From Pantoea sp. CCBC3-3-1 (lineage in GTDB: Bacteria > Pseudomonadota > Gammaproteobacteria > Enterobacterales > Enterobacteriaceae), in contig NZ_CP034363.1 of NCBI RefSeq assembly GCF_007981265.1, positions 3,348,001 to 3,412,000 of the forward strand: a stretch of DNA of 64,000 nt, read 5' to 3'. The stretch's first letter is position 1. Each line of letters opens with the position of its first letter. The position numbers were made by a program, and so were the translations under genes. Below, one piece after another: positions 10,331-18,851 of the stretch. The notes under the pieces are model-generated. The model was not told the origin of the DNA. It did not search any database and worked only from the letters and a program-made list of their open reading frames with translations.

Positions 10331-10344
10331 GCTTCCGTTCTGAT

Positions 10345-10378
10345 AAAAAGGGTGAATAGATATTCACCCTTTTTTTTT
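10345..10378. terminator. Bidirectional rho-independent terminator between rcsB and the exported-protein gene
   Basis: A perfect 13-bp inverted repeat, AAAAGGGTGAATA / TATTCACCCTTTT with a 2-base loop, is flanked by a run of T on the plus strand and A (T on the minus strand) on the other side. It sits directly after rcsB and overlaps the stop region of the converging gene, so it can serve both. Confidence 0.9.
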
Positions 10379-10826
10379 AATTATTAATCGCAATGACTTT
10401 GATCGTAAACTTGCTGCAATCCTGCGAGTGACAAATACCGCTGTACCAAAGCTCGCCGTGTTCACCCACCATGATGCCCATATCTCTGGCAAACACATCC
10501 GCGTATTGCTGATCCACAATACTTTTACGATAAGAGGGCGTGAACACCCGATCGTAGATCTGGATAAAGGCCCTGGGGGTGTTGATCTTCCGCTTCTTCT
10601 GATTGACCGTGACGGTTATCGGATAGCTAACCATCGCGGCAACAGCATGCTTATCGCCCTTCGCCACGGCCTGCTGCAAATCAGTCAGGAACTGATGATA
10701 TTGTTGATGCGTTCCCTGCCCCATCAGGCTGTCGATTCTTGCATCGGTTGCCGTATCCGATCCGCCCAGGGCGGTTCCCGTTAGCACCTGCGACAGCAGC
10801 ATTGCACCGATCATTTTTTTAAGCAT
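10377..10826 (-). CDS. Small exported protein of unknown function downstream of rcsC
   Basis: The 149-residue product starts with a typical Sec signal peptide (basic MLKKM, a hydrophobic core, and likely cleavage after TALG near residue 21). The mature part of about 128 residues has a helical beginning (QFLTDLQQAVAKGD) and then alternating strand-like segments such as MVSYPITVTVN and VFARDMGIMVG. Two cysteines near the C-terminus (GICHSQDC) could form a disulfide in the periplasm. The pattern resembles small NTF2-like secreted proteins, but I cannot name a family with confidence. The gene lies 56 bases after rcsC on the same strand, so co-transcription is likely. E. coli has no gene between rcsB and rcsC. 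Confidence 0.8.
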   Translation of the reverse strand: MLKKMIGAMLLSQVLTGTALGGSDTATDARIDSLMGQGTHQQYHQFLTDLQQAVAKGDKHAVAAMVSYPITVTVNQKKRKINTPRAFIQIYDRVFTPSYRKSIVDQQYADVFARDMGIMVGEHGELWYSGICHSQDCSKFTIKVIAINN

Positions 10827-10882
10827 TCTACCTTCCCTCTGCGCAAGCGGGTTGCTGATTAATACCCGAATTTCACTCTGTT

Positions 10883-13738
10883 TTATACTTCCCGGCCTTT
10901 TCTGACCCGCTCGGCATAAAACGCCAGCGTCTGTTGCAGCGTATTCAACGTAACCGGCTTCGACAAACAGTTGTCCATTCCCGCTTCCATACAGCGCTGT
11001 TTCTCTTCTGCCAGCGCGTTTGCCGTGACGCCTACCACCGGGAAGGTTAGCCCCAATTGACGCAGGCGCTGCGTCAGACGATATCCATCCATATTAGGCA
11101 TATTCACATCGGTCAGCACAATATCGATTTCGCTGCGGCTGAGCACATTTAGCGCGTCTACGCCATCCTGTGCCGTTTTCACCCGATAGCCTAACGAACC
11201 GAGCTGGTCGGAGAGCAACATCCGGTTAATTGGATGATCGTCGACCACCAGGATCAGGATATCTTCATTACTGACCCCTTTCTCTTCGGCTTCCGGCATG
11301 GCTGGCGTGGCATTCGGCATATCCACTTCCACGCGATAGATACGGCCCAGCAGCGCAGGCAGTTCGTGAGGCGTTGTGGTGCCGTAAACCCAGCGCCCAG
11401 GCGACAGCTCCTGCGGCCCGTCATTATGACTGCCGTCAAAGCGAATAGTCGCCCGATGCGCCTGCGGATTTTGGTAATCGTAATCGGTAACGATAACATC
11501 GTCCGGTTCCAGGCTGATGCCTTCCTGGAAACGCTGTACGGTAATGCCATGTTCGCTCAACAGCGTGATGAGGAAAGTAGCCAGTGCATCGTTGCGCAGC
11601 TCAAGCCAGCATTGCTTTCCTTGCAGACCGTCTTGCATAACCGGGATCATCACCTGGCTGTTGTACAGCGGAATTCGCACCACAAACTGGCTGCCCATAC
11701 CCGGTTCAGAATCGACCTCGATATCGCCATCCATCATATTGATCAGTTTTTCACAGATTGCCAGCCCCAGCCCGGTACCCTGGAAATTGCGCTGCACGCC
11801 CGTCCCTACCTGGAAGAAAGGATCGAACAGTCGGGTGATTTCTTTCGCCGGTATGCCTACGCCGGTATCGCGGACGCGGAAAGCGAGATAACCGTCTTTC
11901 ACAAAAGCCTGCAGGACAATGCCGCCGGTATGGGTAAATTTAATGGCGTTATTCAGCAGGTTGGAAATCACCTGCTGCAAACGCAGCGGATCGCCATCCA
12001 GCGTGACCGGCACGTCGCTGTCGATAAAGCACCACAGCGTCAGCCGCTTTTTCACCACCATCGCCAGATAGTTGGAAGCGATGTGGGTGATGACTTCGCG
12101 CGGCGAGAACTGGCGCGGTTCAATGCGCAGCTGCTCGGATTCAATCTTCGAGAAGTCGAGAATATCGCTGATGATTTTTAGCAGCAGGCTGGAGGAGTTA
12201 TTCATCGCCGTTACCAGCGATTCCACGCCTTTCGGCAGTGAGCGGGTCTGGAGCAGATCGAGGTTTCCGATAATGCCATACAGCGGCGTGCGCAGTTCAT
12301 GGCTAACCGTGGCAAGGAACATCGATTTCGACTGGCTGGCCTGCTCTGCCGCCTGAGCCATTTCCTGCAATGACTCTTCCATCTTCACGCGGGCGCTAAC
12401 ATCGACCAGTACGCAGATCGCCACGTTCTCGTTACGATAGCGCGAGTGAACGAAGCTGATCTGAAGATTAGTATTGCTGCCGGTCAGGACATCAACAAAA
12501 TTCACCTGCTGGCCGCAGATGATTTCCGTAAGCCGCTGGCGGTCTTCCTGCGTCAGCATGCTCAGGTAGTTATGCGCCAGCTCGTTACTGAGAATGTTAG
12601 TCCCGTCGCTGGTTCGCAGAATGCAGATGCCTACCGGCGCAGAGGCGACAATTTTACGGTTAAACTGCTCGTGCTCTTCCAGACGGTGCGCATTATCTTC
12701 TGCGGGCAGGAACATACGTCGTTCAAACAGCCACGCCAGGGTAAACAGAATTAATGCGCTGATCACATTTAACAGGATGGCATTGATGATCAGCATTTTC
12801 AGCTTTTCAACCATCTCGTTGGTCTGGACTGAGTAGACCACGGTCAGTGAAGAAGGCGTCAGTGTTTTCTTCAGCACCAGCTGCTTATAGCCATTGATGT
12901 AGCCGAACCAGGCATTGTCATCAGGCAGATCGTCCAGTGAGATTCTGGCCGCCATTCGTGAGGAAGACATGACGCGCTGGTTGTTCGAATCCAGAATGGT
13001 TGCGTTAACCGGGAAGCTGCCCGGCAGCACAAAGTCTTCCAGACGGATAGTCTGCTCAATGCCCAGCAGCGCCGCCATTTTGTTGGCGATATAAACCGGC
13101 GTGACCATATAGTAATAACTCACGCCCGGCTGGTTAGTCGGTGCAATCCAGAAGAAGCTGCTTTTACGCTCTTCATCATTGCCATTACGGTATTTAAGAA
13201 TGCGCTCGTGCAGCGACTTCATCGTGCGCTCACGATCGGCGGAGGCGTGACCAACGCCAAAGTCTGCCAGGCACAGGCTTTCGCCACCGATAAAGAAGAC
13301 CCGGTTTAATTCATAAGCCGTGGCAAAGTTCTCTTTCCAGTAGCGCAGGAAATAGCTCAGCGATTCCAGAGAATTACGCCAGGTATCACTCATCGCGCTA
13401 CAGTCAGAATCGGAATACAGCGGATAAAACTGAGGCAGCGAGGTTTTCCCGGGAAAAACACCGTTCAGTACGTCCAGACCGTTAGCTGAAGCATTTAGCC
13501 GGTTTTCAGCGATATATTTCAGCTCGCGGGTAATATCAGCAGAATGACGCACATACCACTGCGCCTGTTCAAAGTTGGCGTTGAACTCCTGGCGAACCTG
13601 GGCTTCTTTCTCGTGCAGGACATTAATGATATAGAACGTCGTCAGCAATGCGCCCAGCGTCCAGAGCATTAGCGCCAGCGCCCGGAACAGATAGCGGGAA
13701 ATCCTTAACGTGGTTCTGAACGAGACTAAATATTTCAA
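10883..13738 (-). CDS. rcsC: Hybrid sensor histidine kinase RcsC
   Basis: RcsC is the inner-membrane sensor kinase and phosphatase of the Rcs phosphorelay. It autophosphorylates on His, moves phosphate to its own receiver, and hands it to RcsD. The 951 residues (E. coli 949) contain a first membrane helix at about 18-38, a periplasmic domain, a second helix near 313-337, and a PAS-like linker. The HisKA domain has His480 in VSHELRTPL. The ATPase domain follows, with DTGVGIP and GTGLGLAI boxes, then the RcsC-ABL domain and a C-terminal receiver with Asp877 in LTDVNMPNMDG. All catalytic motifs are intact, unlike RcsD. The gene converges on rcsDB, with the small exported-protein gene between them. 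Confidence 0.97.
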   Translation of the reverse strand: MKYLVSFRTTLRISRYLFRALALMLWTLGALLTTFYIINVLHEKEAQVRQEFNANFEQAQWYVRHSADITRELKYIAENRLNASANGLDVLNGVFPGKTSLPQFYPLYSDSDCSAMSDTWRNSLESLSYFLRYWKENFATAYELNRVFFIGGESLCLADFGVGHASADRERTMKSLHERILKYRNGNDEERKSSFFWIAPTNQPGVSYYYMVTPVYIANKMAALLGIEQTIRLEDFVLPGSFPVNATILDSNNQRVMSSSRMAARISLDDLPDDNAWFGYINGYKQLVLKKTLTPSSLTVVYSVQTNEMVEKLKMLIINAILLNVISALILFTLAWLFERRMFLPAEDNAHRLEEHEQFNRKIVASAPVGICILRTSDGTNILSNELAHNYLSMLTQEDRQRLTEIICGQQVNFVDVLTGSNTNLQISFVHSRYRNENVAICVLVDVSARVKMEESLQEMAQAAEQASQSKSMFLATVSHELRTPLYGIIGNLDLLQTRSLPKGVESLVTAMNNSSSLLLKIISDILDFSKIESEQLRIEPRQFSPREVITHIASNYLAMVVKKRLTLWCFIDSDVPVTLDGDPLRLQQVISNLLNNAIKFTHTGGIVLQAFVKDGYLAFRVRDTGVGIPAKEITRLFDPFFQVGTGVQRNFQGTGLGLAICEKLINMMDGDIEVDSEPGMGSQFVVRIPLYNSQVMIPVMQDGLQGKQCWLELRNDALATFLITLLSEHGITVQRFQEGISLEPDDVIVTDYDYQNPQAHRATIRFDGSHNDGPQELSPGRWVYGTTTPHELPALLGRIYRVEVDMPNATPAMPEAEEKGVSNEDILILVVDDHPINRMLLSDQLGSLGYRVKTAQDGVDALNVLSRSEIDIVLTDVNMPNMDGYRLTQRLRQLGLTFPVVGVTANALAEEKQRCMEAGMDNCLSKPVTLNTLQQTLAFYAERVRKGREV

Positions 13739-13956
13739 GCGAAACCTACAGTGGCAGCGGGTATGGGGTAACTCATTTTGATCCCGCTACAGTACCGCCA
13801 GAACGGTAAAAAAGCCAGTTACCCCTTCGTTTCCTCGCTTACTTTGCGCAGATAAAGCGATTCCCTGCTGATTGACGCAATTACGATTAATCATCAGCCT
13901 GTAAAACAACAACCTTAGCGGTATTATCAGGCTGAGTCAGCTTGCTGTCGAAGCGT

Positions 13957-14142
13957 TCAGGGTTTTATTGCCGGATGCAGCAAAACATATTTGCCTAATC
14001 CGTCCTGCGACTGCGCCAGTGCGGCAAGCTGCTCCGCTCTTTCATGCAGGCAAGCCAGCGACAGCGCGATAACCTCTTCGCGGGATGATTTTATTGATGA
14101 GCCCCTGGGGATGGGCGCTTTTCCTTTTGATTTCGAGTACAT
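13957..14142 (-). CDS. Small basic protein of unknown function, overlaps the preceding gene
   Basis: I chose the ATG at 14142 because a perfect AGGAGG sequence (14149-14154) lies 6 bases upstream. An in-frame ATG at 14187 exists but has no such site. The product is 61 residues. The N-terminus is basic (MYSKSKGKAPIPRGSS) and is followed by a helix-prone segment with EEVIALSLACLHERAEQLAAL. No family is recognised. The first 101 bases overlap, in another frame, the 3' end of the 188-residue gene upstream, an unusually long overlap for two bacterial genes on the same strand. The strong ribosome site inside the upstream gene argues that this one is translated on its own. Confidence 0.6.
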   Translation of the reverse strand: MYSKSKGKAPIPRGSSIKSSREEVIALSLACLHERAEQLAALAQSQDGLGKYVLLHPAIKP

Positions 14143-14608
14143 ATAAAGCCTCCTGCACATATGTTTGATGGTAAATATATCCGGCACCAGCCGCGTGTCG
14201 GACTAAAAGACGATGGTACAGCCTGCCCAGATTCTCGCGTATGGCGACGGCAACCAACAGCGCGGGCTGATGACGTTGCATAAAATCGTCTATCGCACCG
14301 CCAATACCCTCGATCATCAGGCTTTCCAGTTCCCGGCGAGTAAACGCCATCCTGCTGTCAGATCCGAAACGCCCGGACTGATTGAGGGAGAATAACGCAT
14401 CATGTGGATAAAAACTAATCATCCAGATGAAATTTTCCACATAAAATTGCGGCCAGTCATTATTAAATAAAAAATGCATTGCCGAATGGAGTCGATTGAT
14501 TTCAACCAGATATTCACGCTTCCTGCCGTCGGCTTTCACTACCCCAATAAGATAATTTTCCCGGCTCCCTGACCACGGGGAAGGATAACGTCCAACCTTG
14601 ATTTGCAT
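14042..14608 (-). CDS. Protein of unknown function in the rcsC-gyrA interval
   Basis: The ATG at 14608 is preceded by AAAGGAGG at good distance, giving 188 residues. The product is rich in aromatic residues (for example NDWPQFYVENFIWMIS) and has no signal peptide or clear membrane segment. A central part RRELESLMIEGIGGAID looks helical, and the C-terminal 33 residues are basic and lie in the overlap with the next gene. I do not recognise the family. E. coli has no counterpart between rcsC and gyrA. The two overlapping genes with matching strong ribosome sites look like a translationally coupled pair, such as toxin-antitoxin or effector-immunity modules show, but no motif proves this. Confidence 0.6.
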   Translation of the reverse strand: MQIKVGRYPSPWSGSRENYLIGVVKADGRKREYLVEINRLHSAMHFLFNNDWPQFYVENFIWMISFYPHDALFSLNQSGRFGSDSRMAFTRRELESLMIEGIGGAIDDFMQRHQPALLVAVAIRENLGRLYHRLLVRHAAGAGYIYHQTYVQEALYVLEIKRKSAHPQGLINKIIPRRGYRAVAGLPA

Positions 14609-14721
14609 GGCCACCTCCTTTGTGTGCCCTGCCTGTATAGCAAGCCTCCTGCCCGACGTCAGCTATCGCATTTTAAAATGCGTAACGGCTTCCAAAATAT
14701 TTTCTCCGCTCGTTTCGGCAT

Positions 14722-14750
14722 AAAAAAAGGCCGGTTCACTGAACCGGCCT
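14722..14750 (-). terminator. gyrA terminator
   Basis: The inverted repeat AGGCCGGTTC-ACT-GAACCGGCCT is followed on the minus strand by seven T. It lies 24 bases after the gyrA stop and is a standard rho-independent terminator. Confidence 0.92.
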
Positions 14751-14773
14751 CTGGCACTTTTTAACGATGACGT

Positions 14774-17413
14774 TTATTCGTCTTCATCGCCTTCAGGTGC
14801 ATCATCTTCATTTTCCACTTCTGGAGAGATATCTTCATCCCCTTCCGCAACGCTACCGTCAATAGCATCCAGCTCTTCTTCAGCAACCGGCTCCGCAACA
14901 CGTTGCAGACCCACGACGTTCTCATCTTCCGCAGTACGGATCAGAATAACGCCCTGAGTGTTACGACCAACCACGCTCACTTCAGATACACGGGTACGCA
15001 CCAGCGTACCGGCATCGGTGATCATCATGATCTGATCGCTGTCGACAACCTGCACCGCACCAATCACCGGTCCGTTACGCTCGGTCACTTTGATCGAGAT
15101 AACGCCCTGCGTTGCACGCGATTTGGTTGGGTATTCGCTGTTAGCAGTACGCTTGCCGTAGCCGTTCTGCGTGACCGTCAGAATAGCGCCGTCATCACGT
15201 GGCACAATCAGTGATACCACGCGATCGCCCTCAGCCAGCTTGATGCCGCGTACGCCCGATGCGGTACGACCCATCGCGCGCACAGCGCTTTCTGCAAAGC
15301 GCACCACTTTACCGGCGGCTGAGAACAGCATTGCTTCGTCGCTGCCGTTGGTCAGTGAGACGCCGATCAGCTCGTCATCTTCACGCAGGTTGACGGCGAT
15401 AATACCGGCACTGCGCGGACGGCTAAACTCGGTCAGGGCGGTCTTCTTCACGGTACCGCTGGCGGTGGCCATAAAGATGTTCCAGCCTTCCGCGTACTCA
15501 CGTACCGGCAGGATTGCGGTAATGCGCTCGTTGGCTTCCAGCGGCAGCAGGTTGACGATAGGACGTCCACGCGCGCCACGGCTCGCTTCCGGCAGCTGAT
15601 AAACCTTCATCCAGTACAGGCGACCACGGCTTGAGAAGCAGAGGATCGTATCGTGGGTGTTGGCCACCAGCAGGCGATCGATAAAGTCTTCTTCTTTGAT
15701 ACGCGCGGCCGATTTGCCTTTACCACCGCGACGCTGCGCTTCGTAATCCGTCAGCGGCTGATACTTCACGTAGCCCTGATGAGAAAGCGTAACGACAACA
15801 TCTTCCTGATTAATCAGGTCTTCGATATTGATATCGGCGCTGTTGGCCGTGATTTCGGTGCGACGCTTGTCGCCGAACTGATCGCGGATCAGCTCCAGCT
15901 CTTCACGAATCACTTCCATCAGGCGCTCAGCGCTTTCCAGAATGTGGATCAGTTCAGCAATCTGCTCCAGCAGCTCTTTGTACTCGTCCAGCAGTTTTTC
16001 ATGCTCAAGGCCGGTCAGTTTCTGCAAGCGCAGATCCAGAATCGCCTGAGCCTGCTGCTCGGTCAGATAGTACTTGCCATCACGGATGCCGAACTCTTCT
16101 TCCAGCCATTCAGGACGCGCGGCGTTATCACCGGCACGCTCCAGCATGGCAGAAACGTTACCCAGCTCCCACGGGCTGGCAACCAGACCCGCTTTGGCTT
16201 CCGATGGCGTGGCCGCACGACGGATCAGCTCGATAATCGGATCGATGTTTGCCAGCGCAATGGCCAGCGCTTCAAGGATGTGAGCACGATCGCGCGCCTT
16301 GCGCAGTTCAAAGATAGTGCGGCGCGTTACCACTTCACGGCGGTGACGCACGAAGGCTTCCAGAATATCCTTCAGCGGCATAATCTTCGGCTGGCCCTGA
16401 TGCAGCGCAACCATGTTGATGCCGAAGGAAGTTTGCAGCTGGGTGAGCGAGTAGAGGTTGTTCAACACCACTTCGCCAACCGCATCGCGCTTCACTTCAA
16501 CCACAATACGCATGCCGTCTTTATCAGACTCATCGCGCAGTGCGCTGATGCCTTCCAGACGCTTCTCTTTCACCAGTTCAGCCATTTTCTCAATCAGGCG
16601 AGCTTTGTTCACCTGATAAGGAATTTCATGAATGATGATTGTTTCGCGGCCGGTTTTGGCGTCGGTTTCCACTTCGCCACGCGCACGGATATAAATTTTT
16701 CCGCGCCCGGTACGGTAAGCTTCTTCAATCCCACGACGGCCATTGATGATGGCGGCAGTTGGGAAATCCGGCCCTGGGATGTGCTCCATCAGCCCTTCAA
16801 TGCTGATGTTTTCATCTTCGATGTAGGCCAGGCAGCCGTTGATCACTTCCGTCAGGTTGTGTGGCGGAATGTTGGTCGCCATACCTACTGCAATCCCTGA
16901 CGCACCGTTCACCAGCAGGTTGGGGATTTTGGTCGGCATGACTTCCGGGATCTGCTCGGTGCCGTCATAGTTCGGCACAAAGTCTACGGTCTCTTTTTCC
17001 AGATCGGAGAGCAGTTCGTGGGCGATTTTGGACATGCGAACTTCGGTGTAACGCATTGCGGCAGCGGAGTCGCCGTCAACGGAACCAAAGTTACCCTGCC
17101 CGTCTACCAGCATGTAGCGCAGCGAGAAAGGCTGCGCCATACGCACAATGGTGTCATACACGGCGGTGTCGCCATGAGGGTGATATTTACCAATTACGTC
17201 GCCGACGACACGGGCAGACTTTTTATAAGGTTTGTTCCAGTCATTGCCCAGCACGTTCATGGCAAAGAGTACACGACGGTGTACTGGCTTCAGGCCATCG
17301 CGAACATCTGGCAATGCGCGGCCAACGATGACCGACATGGCATAATCGAGGTAAGAGTTCTTTAACTCTTCTTCGATATTGACCGGTGTGATTTCTCTGG
17401 CCAGGTCACTCAT
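14774..17413 (-). CDS. gyrA: DNA gyrase subunit A
   Basis: GyrA is the breakage-reunion subunit of gyrase, which introduces negative supercoils with GyrB. The product has 879 residues (E. coli 875). The catalytic Tyr122 sits in AAAMRYTE, the GyrA-box QRRGGKG marks the start of the DNA-wrapping C-terminal domain, and the protein ends in a very acidic tail ([15 protein letters not shown]). The quinolone-interacting segment reads [13 protein letters not shown], so residue 83 is Thr and residue 87 is Asp. E. coli has Ser83; Thr83 is the natural residue in some other enterobacteria. The gene is monocistronic, with its own terminator, and diverges from ubiG. Confidence 0.99.
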   Translation of the reverse strand: MSDLAREITPVNIEEELKNSYLDYAMSVIVGRALPDVRDGLKPVHRRVLFAMNVLGNDWNKPYKKSARVVGDVIGKYHPHGDTAVYDTIVRMAQPFSLRYMLVDGQGNFGSVDGDSAAAMRYTEVRMSKIAHELLSDLEKETVDFVPNYDGTEQIPEVMPTKIPNLLVNGASGIAVGMATNIPPHNLTEVINGCLAYIEDENISIEGLMEHIPGPDFPTAAIINGRRGIEEAYRTGRGKIYIRARGEVETDAKTGRETIIIHEIPYQVNKARLIEKMAELVKEKRLEGISALRDESDKDGMRIVVEVKRDAVGEVVLNNLYSLTQLQTSFGINMVALHQGQPKIMPLKDILEAFVRHRREVVTRRTIFELRKARDRAHILEALAIALANIDPIIELIRRAATPSEAKAGLVASPWELGNVSAMLERAGDNAARPEWLEEEFGIRDGKYYLTEQQAQAILDLRLQKLTGLEHEKLLDEYKELLEQIAELIHILESAERLMEVIREELELIRDQFGDKRRTEITANSADINIEDLINQEDVVVTLSHQGYVKYQPLTDYEAQRRGGKGKSAARIKEEDFIDRLLVANTHDTILCFSSRGRLYWMKVYQLPEASRGARGRPIVNLLPLEANERITAILPVREYAEGWNIFMATASGTVKKTALTEFSRPRSAGIIAVNLREDDELIGVSLTNGSDEAMLFSAAGKVVRFAESAVRAMGRTASGVRGIKLAEGDRVVSLIVPRDDGAILTVTQNGYGKRTANSEYPTKSRATQGVISIKVTERNGPVIGAVQVVDSDQIMMITDAGTLVRTRVSEVSVVGRNTQGVILIRTAEDENVVGLQRVAEPVAEEELDAIDGSVAEGDEDISPEVENEDDAPEGDEDE

Positions 17414-17604
17414 TGAGGCACTTTCCTTCTAATTATACCCGGATTCAAAGGTGCGAAAGTATATCACCTTTCGCCCTGGTGGTGAATGGAAAGCGTCGTT
17501 CAGGCTGCTTAAATCAGGGCAGAATGCCACCGCCAGGTCAGCACTGCCCTTACTTATGCGGAAAGATGTATACTGACGGCAAACGGGTATGGGAGTTATT
17601 AATC

Positions 17605-18333
17605 ATGAAGTCAGAGCAAAACGGCACCACCGCGAACGTGGATCATAATGAAATTGCTAAATTTGAAGCGGTCGCGTCCCGCTGGTGGGATCTGGAAGGC
17701 GAGTTCAAGCCGCTGCATCGGATCAATCCTCTGCGCCTCGGTTATATTGCTCAACACAGTGACGGCCTGTTTGGCAAAAAGGTGCTGGACGTTGGCTGCG
17801 GCGGCGGCATTTTGGCAGAAAGCATGGCGCGTGAAGGCGCTAACGTCACCGGCCTGGATATGGGCGCTGAACCCTTGCAGATCGCTCGCCTGCACGCGCT
17901 GGAAAGCGGCGTAAAAGTGGATTATGTCCAGCAGACGGTAGAAGAGCATGCCGAACAGTTTGCGGGTCAATACGATGTCGTGACCTGTATGGAGATGCTG
18001 GAGCACGTACCGGATCCGCGTTCAGTGGTTCACGCATGCGCGCGCCTGGTCAAACCTGGCGGTGAGGTATTCTTTTCTACTCTGAACCGCAACAGCAAAT
18101 CCTGGCTGATGGCCGTTATCGGCGCTGAGTATGTTTTACGTATGGTGCCGCGCGGTACGCATGATATTAAGAAGTTTATTCGCCCGGCCGAGTTGCTCAA
18201 CTGGGTTGATGAGACGCCGCTGCGTGAACGCCATATGATCGGTCTGCATTATAATCCGCTGACCAACAAGTTTAAGCTGGCCCCCGGCGTGGATGTTAAC
18301 TACATGGTGCATACGCATTCTGTTGCCGGGTAA
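17605..18333 (+). CDS. ubiG: Ubiquinone biosynthesis O-methyltransferase UbiG
   Basis: UbiG performs both O-methylations of ubiquinone synthesis, including the last step to ubiquinol, using S-adenosylmethionine. I start it at the ATG at 17605, which gives 242 residues (E. coli 240, start MxxEKxN-like) and avoids an upstream extension into the gyrA promoter region. The SAM-binding Rossmann motif is [13 protein letters not shown], followed by the acidic residue of VTGLDMG. Motif [11 protein letters not shown] and LKPGG-like [14 protein letters not shown] are typical of the family. A candidate -10 hexamer TATACT lies at 17569-17574. Confidence 0.98.
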   Translation: MKSEQNGTTANVDHNEIAKFEAVASRWWDLEGEFKPLHRINPLRLGYIAQHSDGLFGKKVLDVGCGGGILAESMAREGANVTGLDMGAEPLQIARLHALESGVKVDYVQQTVEEHAEQFAGQYDVVTCMEMLEHVPDPRSVVHACARLVKPGGEVFFSTLNRNSKSWLMAVIGAEYVLRMVPRGTHDIKKFIRPAELLNWVDETPLRERHMIGLHYNPLTNKFKLAPGVDVNYMVHTHSVAG

Positions 18334-18356
18334 ATCCACGGCTTAAGTAACGTATC

Positions 18357-18384
18357 AGGCAGGCCCTTCGCCTGCCTTGTTGTT
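18357..18384 (+). terminator. Probable ubiG terminator
   Basis: An 8-bp stem, AGGCAGGC / GCCTGCCT with a CCTTC loop, lies 24 bases after the ubiG stop. The T content after it (TGTTGTT) is weak, so termination efficiency is uncertain. Confidence 0.6.
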
Positions 18385-18851
18385 ACCTAAGGGAAATTTT
18401 TTCTCGCTACGCTGTCGAACCTGCGCATCAAACCGCTACTCTTTCCGGCAATATAAATTTTAATTCTTTCATCACGCTTTTTTGTACTTGTCCGACGTTG
18501 CTTTTTTAGCTACCTGGCGCACAGAATTCAGGCAAAAAAAATCCTGATTTATTTGTACTGAACAAGAATCCCGCGCTCAATAAAAAACTTAAAAAAAATC
18601 TTAAGCTGTTGACATGGCTTCAGAGCCTTGAGAAACGCGGACTTAGGAAAAAGCCTGGCGTTAGATCAGTAAAAGTGGGTCGCCGTCAAGCCTTGTTAAG
18701 CGCTGATAAATTACTAGAATACTCACCATATAGTTACCCACACTTCCCTTACCCCCTATATATAGTGTTTATCCACAGAGTTACTCACACTTGAGTATGC
18801 TGTGCATAAACGGGGGATATTTTTGACTTCACGGACAGGATTAACCGCCAC
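18385..18851 (+). promoter_or_regulatory. nrdA control region with DnaA boxes and NrdR box
   Basis: There is no convincing gene in this interval; a 61-codon frame at 18609-18794 spans the regulatory sites and is rejected. A perfect DnaA box TTATCCACA lies at 18769-18777. A perfect TTATGCACA lies on the minus strand at 18801-18809. One-mismatch boxes are at 18734-18742 (TTACCCACA) and 18781-18789 (TTACTCACA). The segment 18753-18768, CCCCTATATATAGTGT, matches the NrdR box consensus at 14 of 16 positions. A degenerate second copy (CACCATATAG) is centred about 30 bases upstream, the phase expected for cooperative NrdR binding. The E. coli nrdAB promoter is also controlled by DnaA and NrdR. Confidence 0.75.

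Noticed and set aside
14042..14187. Frameshift that would fuse the 188- and 61-residue frames into one gene
   Set aside because: Each frame has its own strong ribosome site and complete start and stop, so two genes explain the data better; resequencing would settle it.
17161..17181. GyrA Thr83 as an acquired resistance mutation
   Set aside because: Thr83 is a natural residue in some enterobacteria, and Asp87 and surrounding residues are unchanged.
18609..18794. 61-codon plus-strand frame upstream of nrdA
   Set aside because: It covers the DnaA and NrdR boxes, lacks a ribosome site and shows no protein-like composition.
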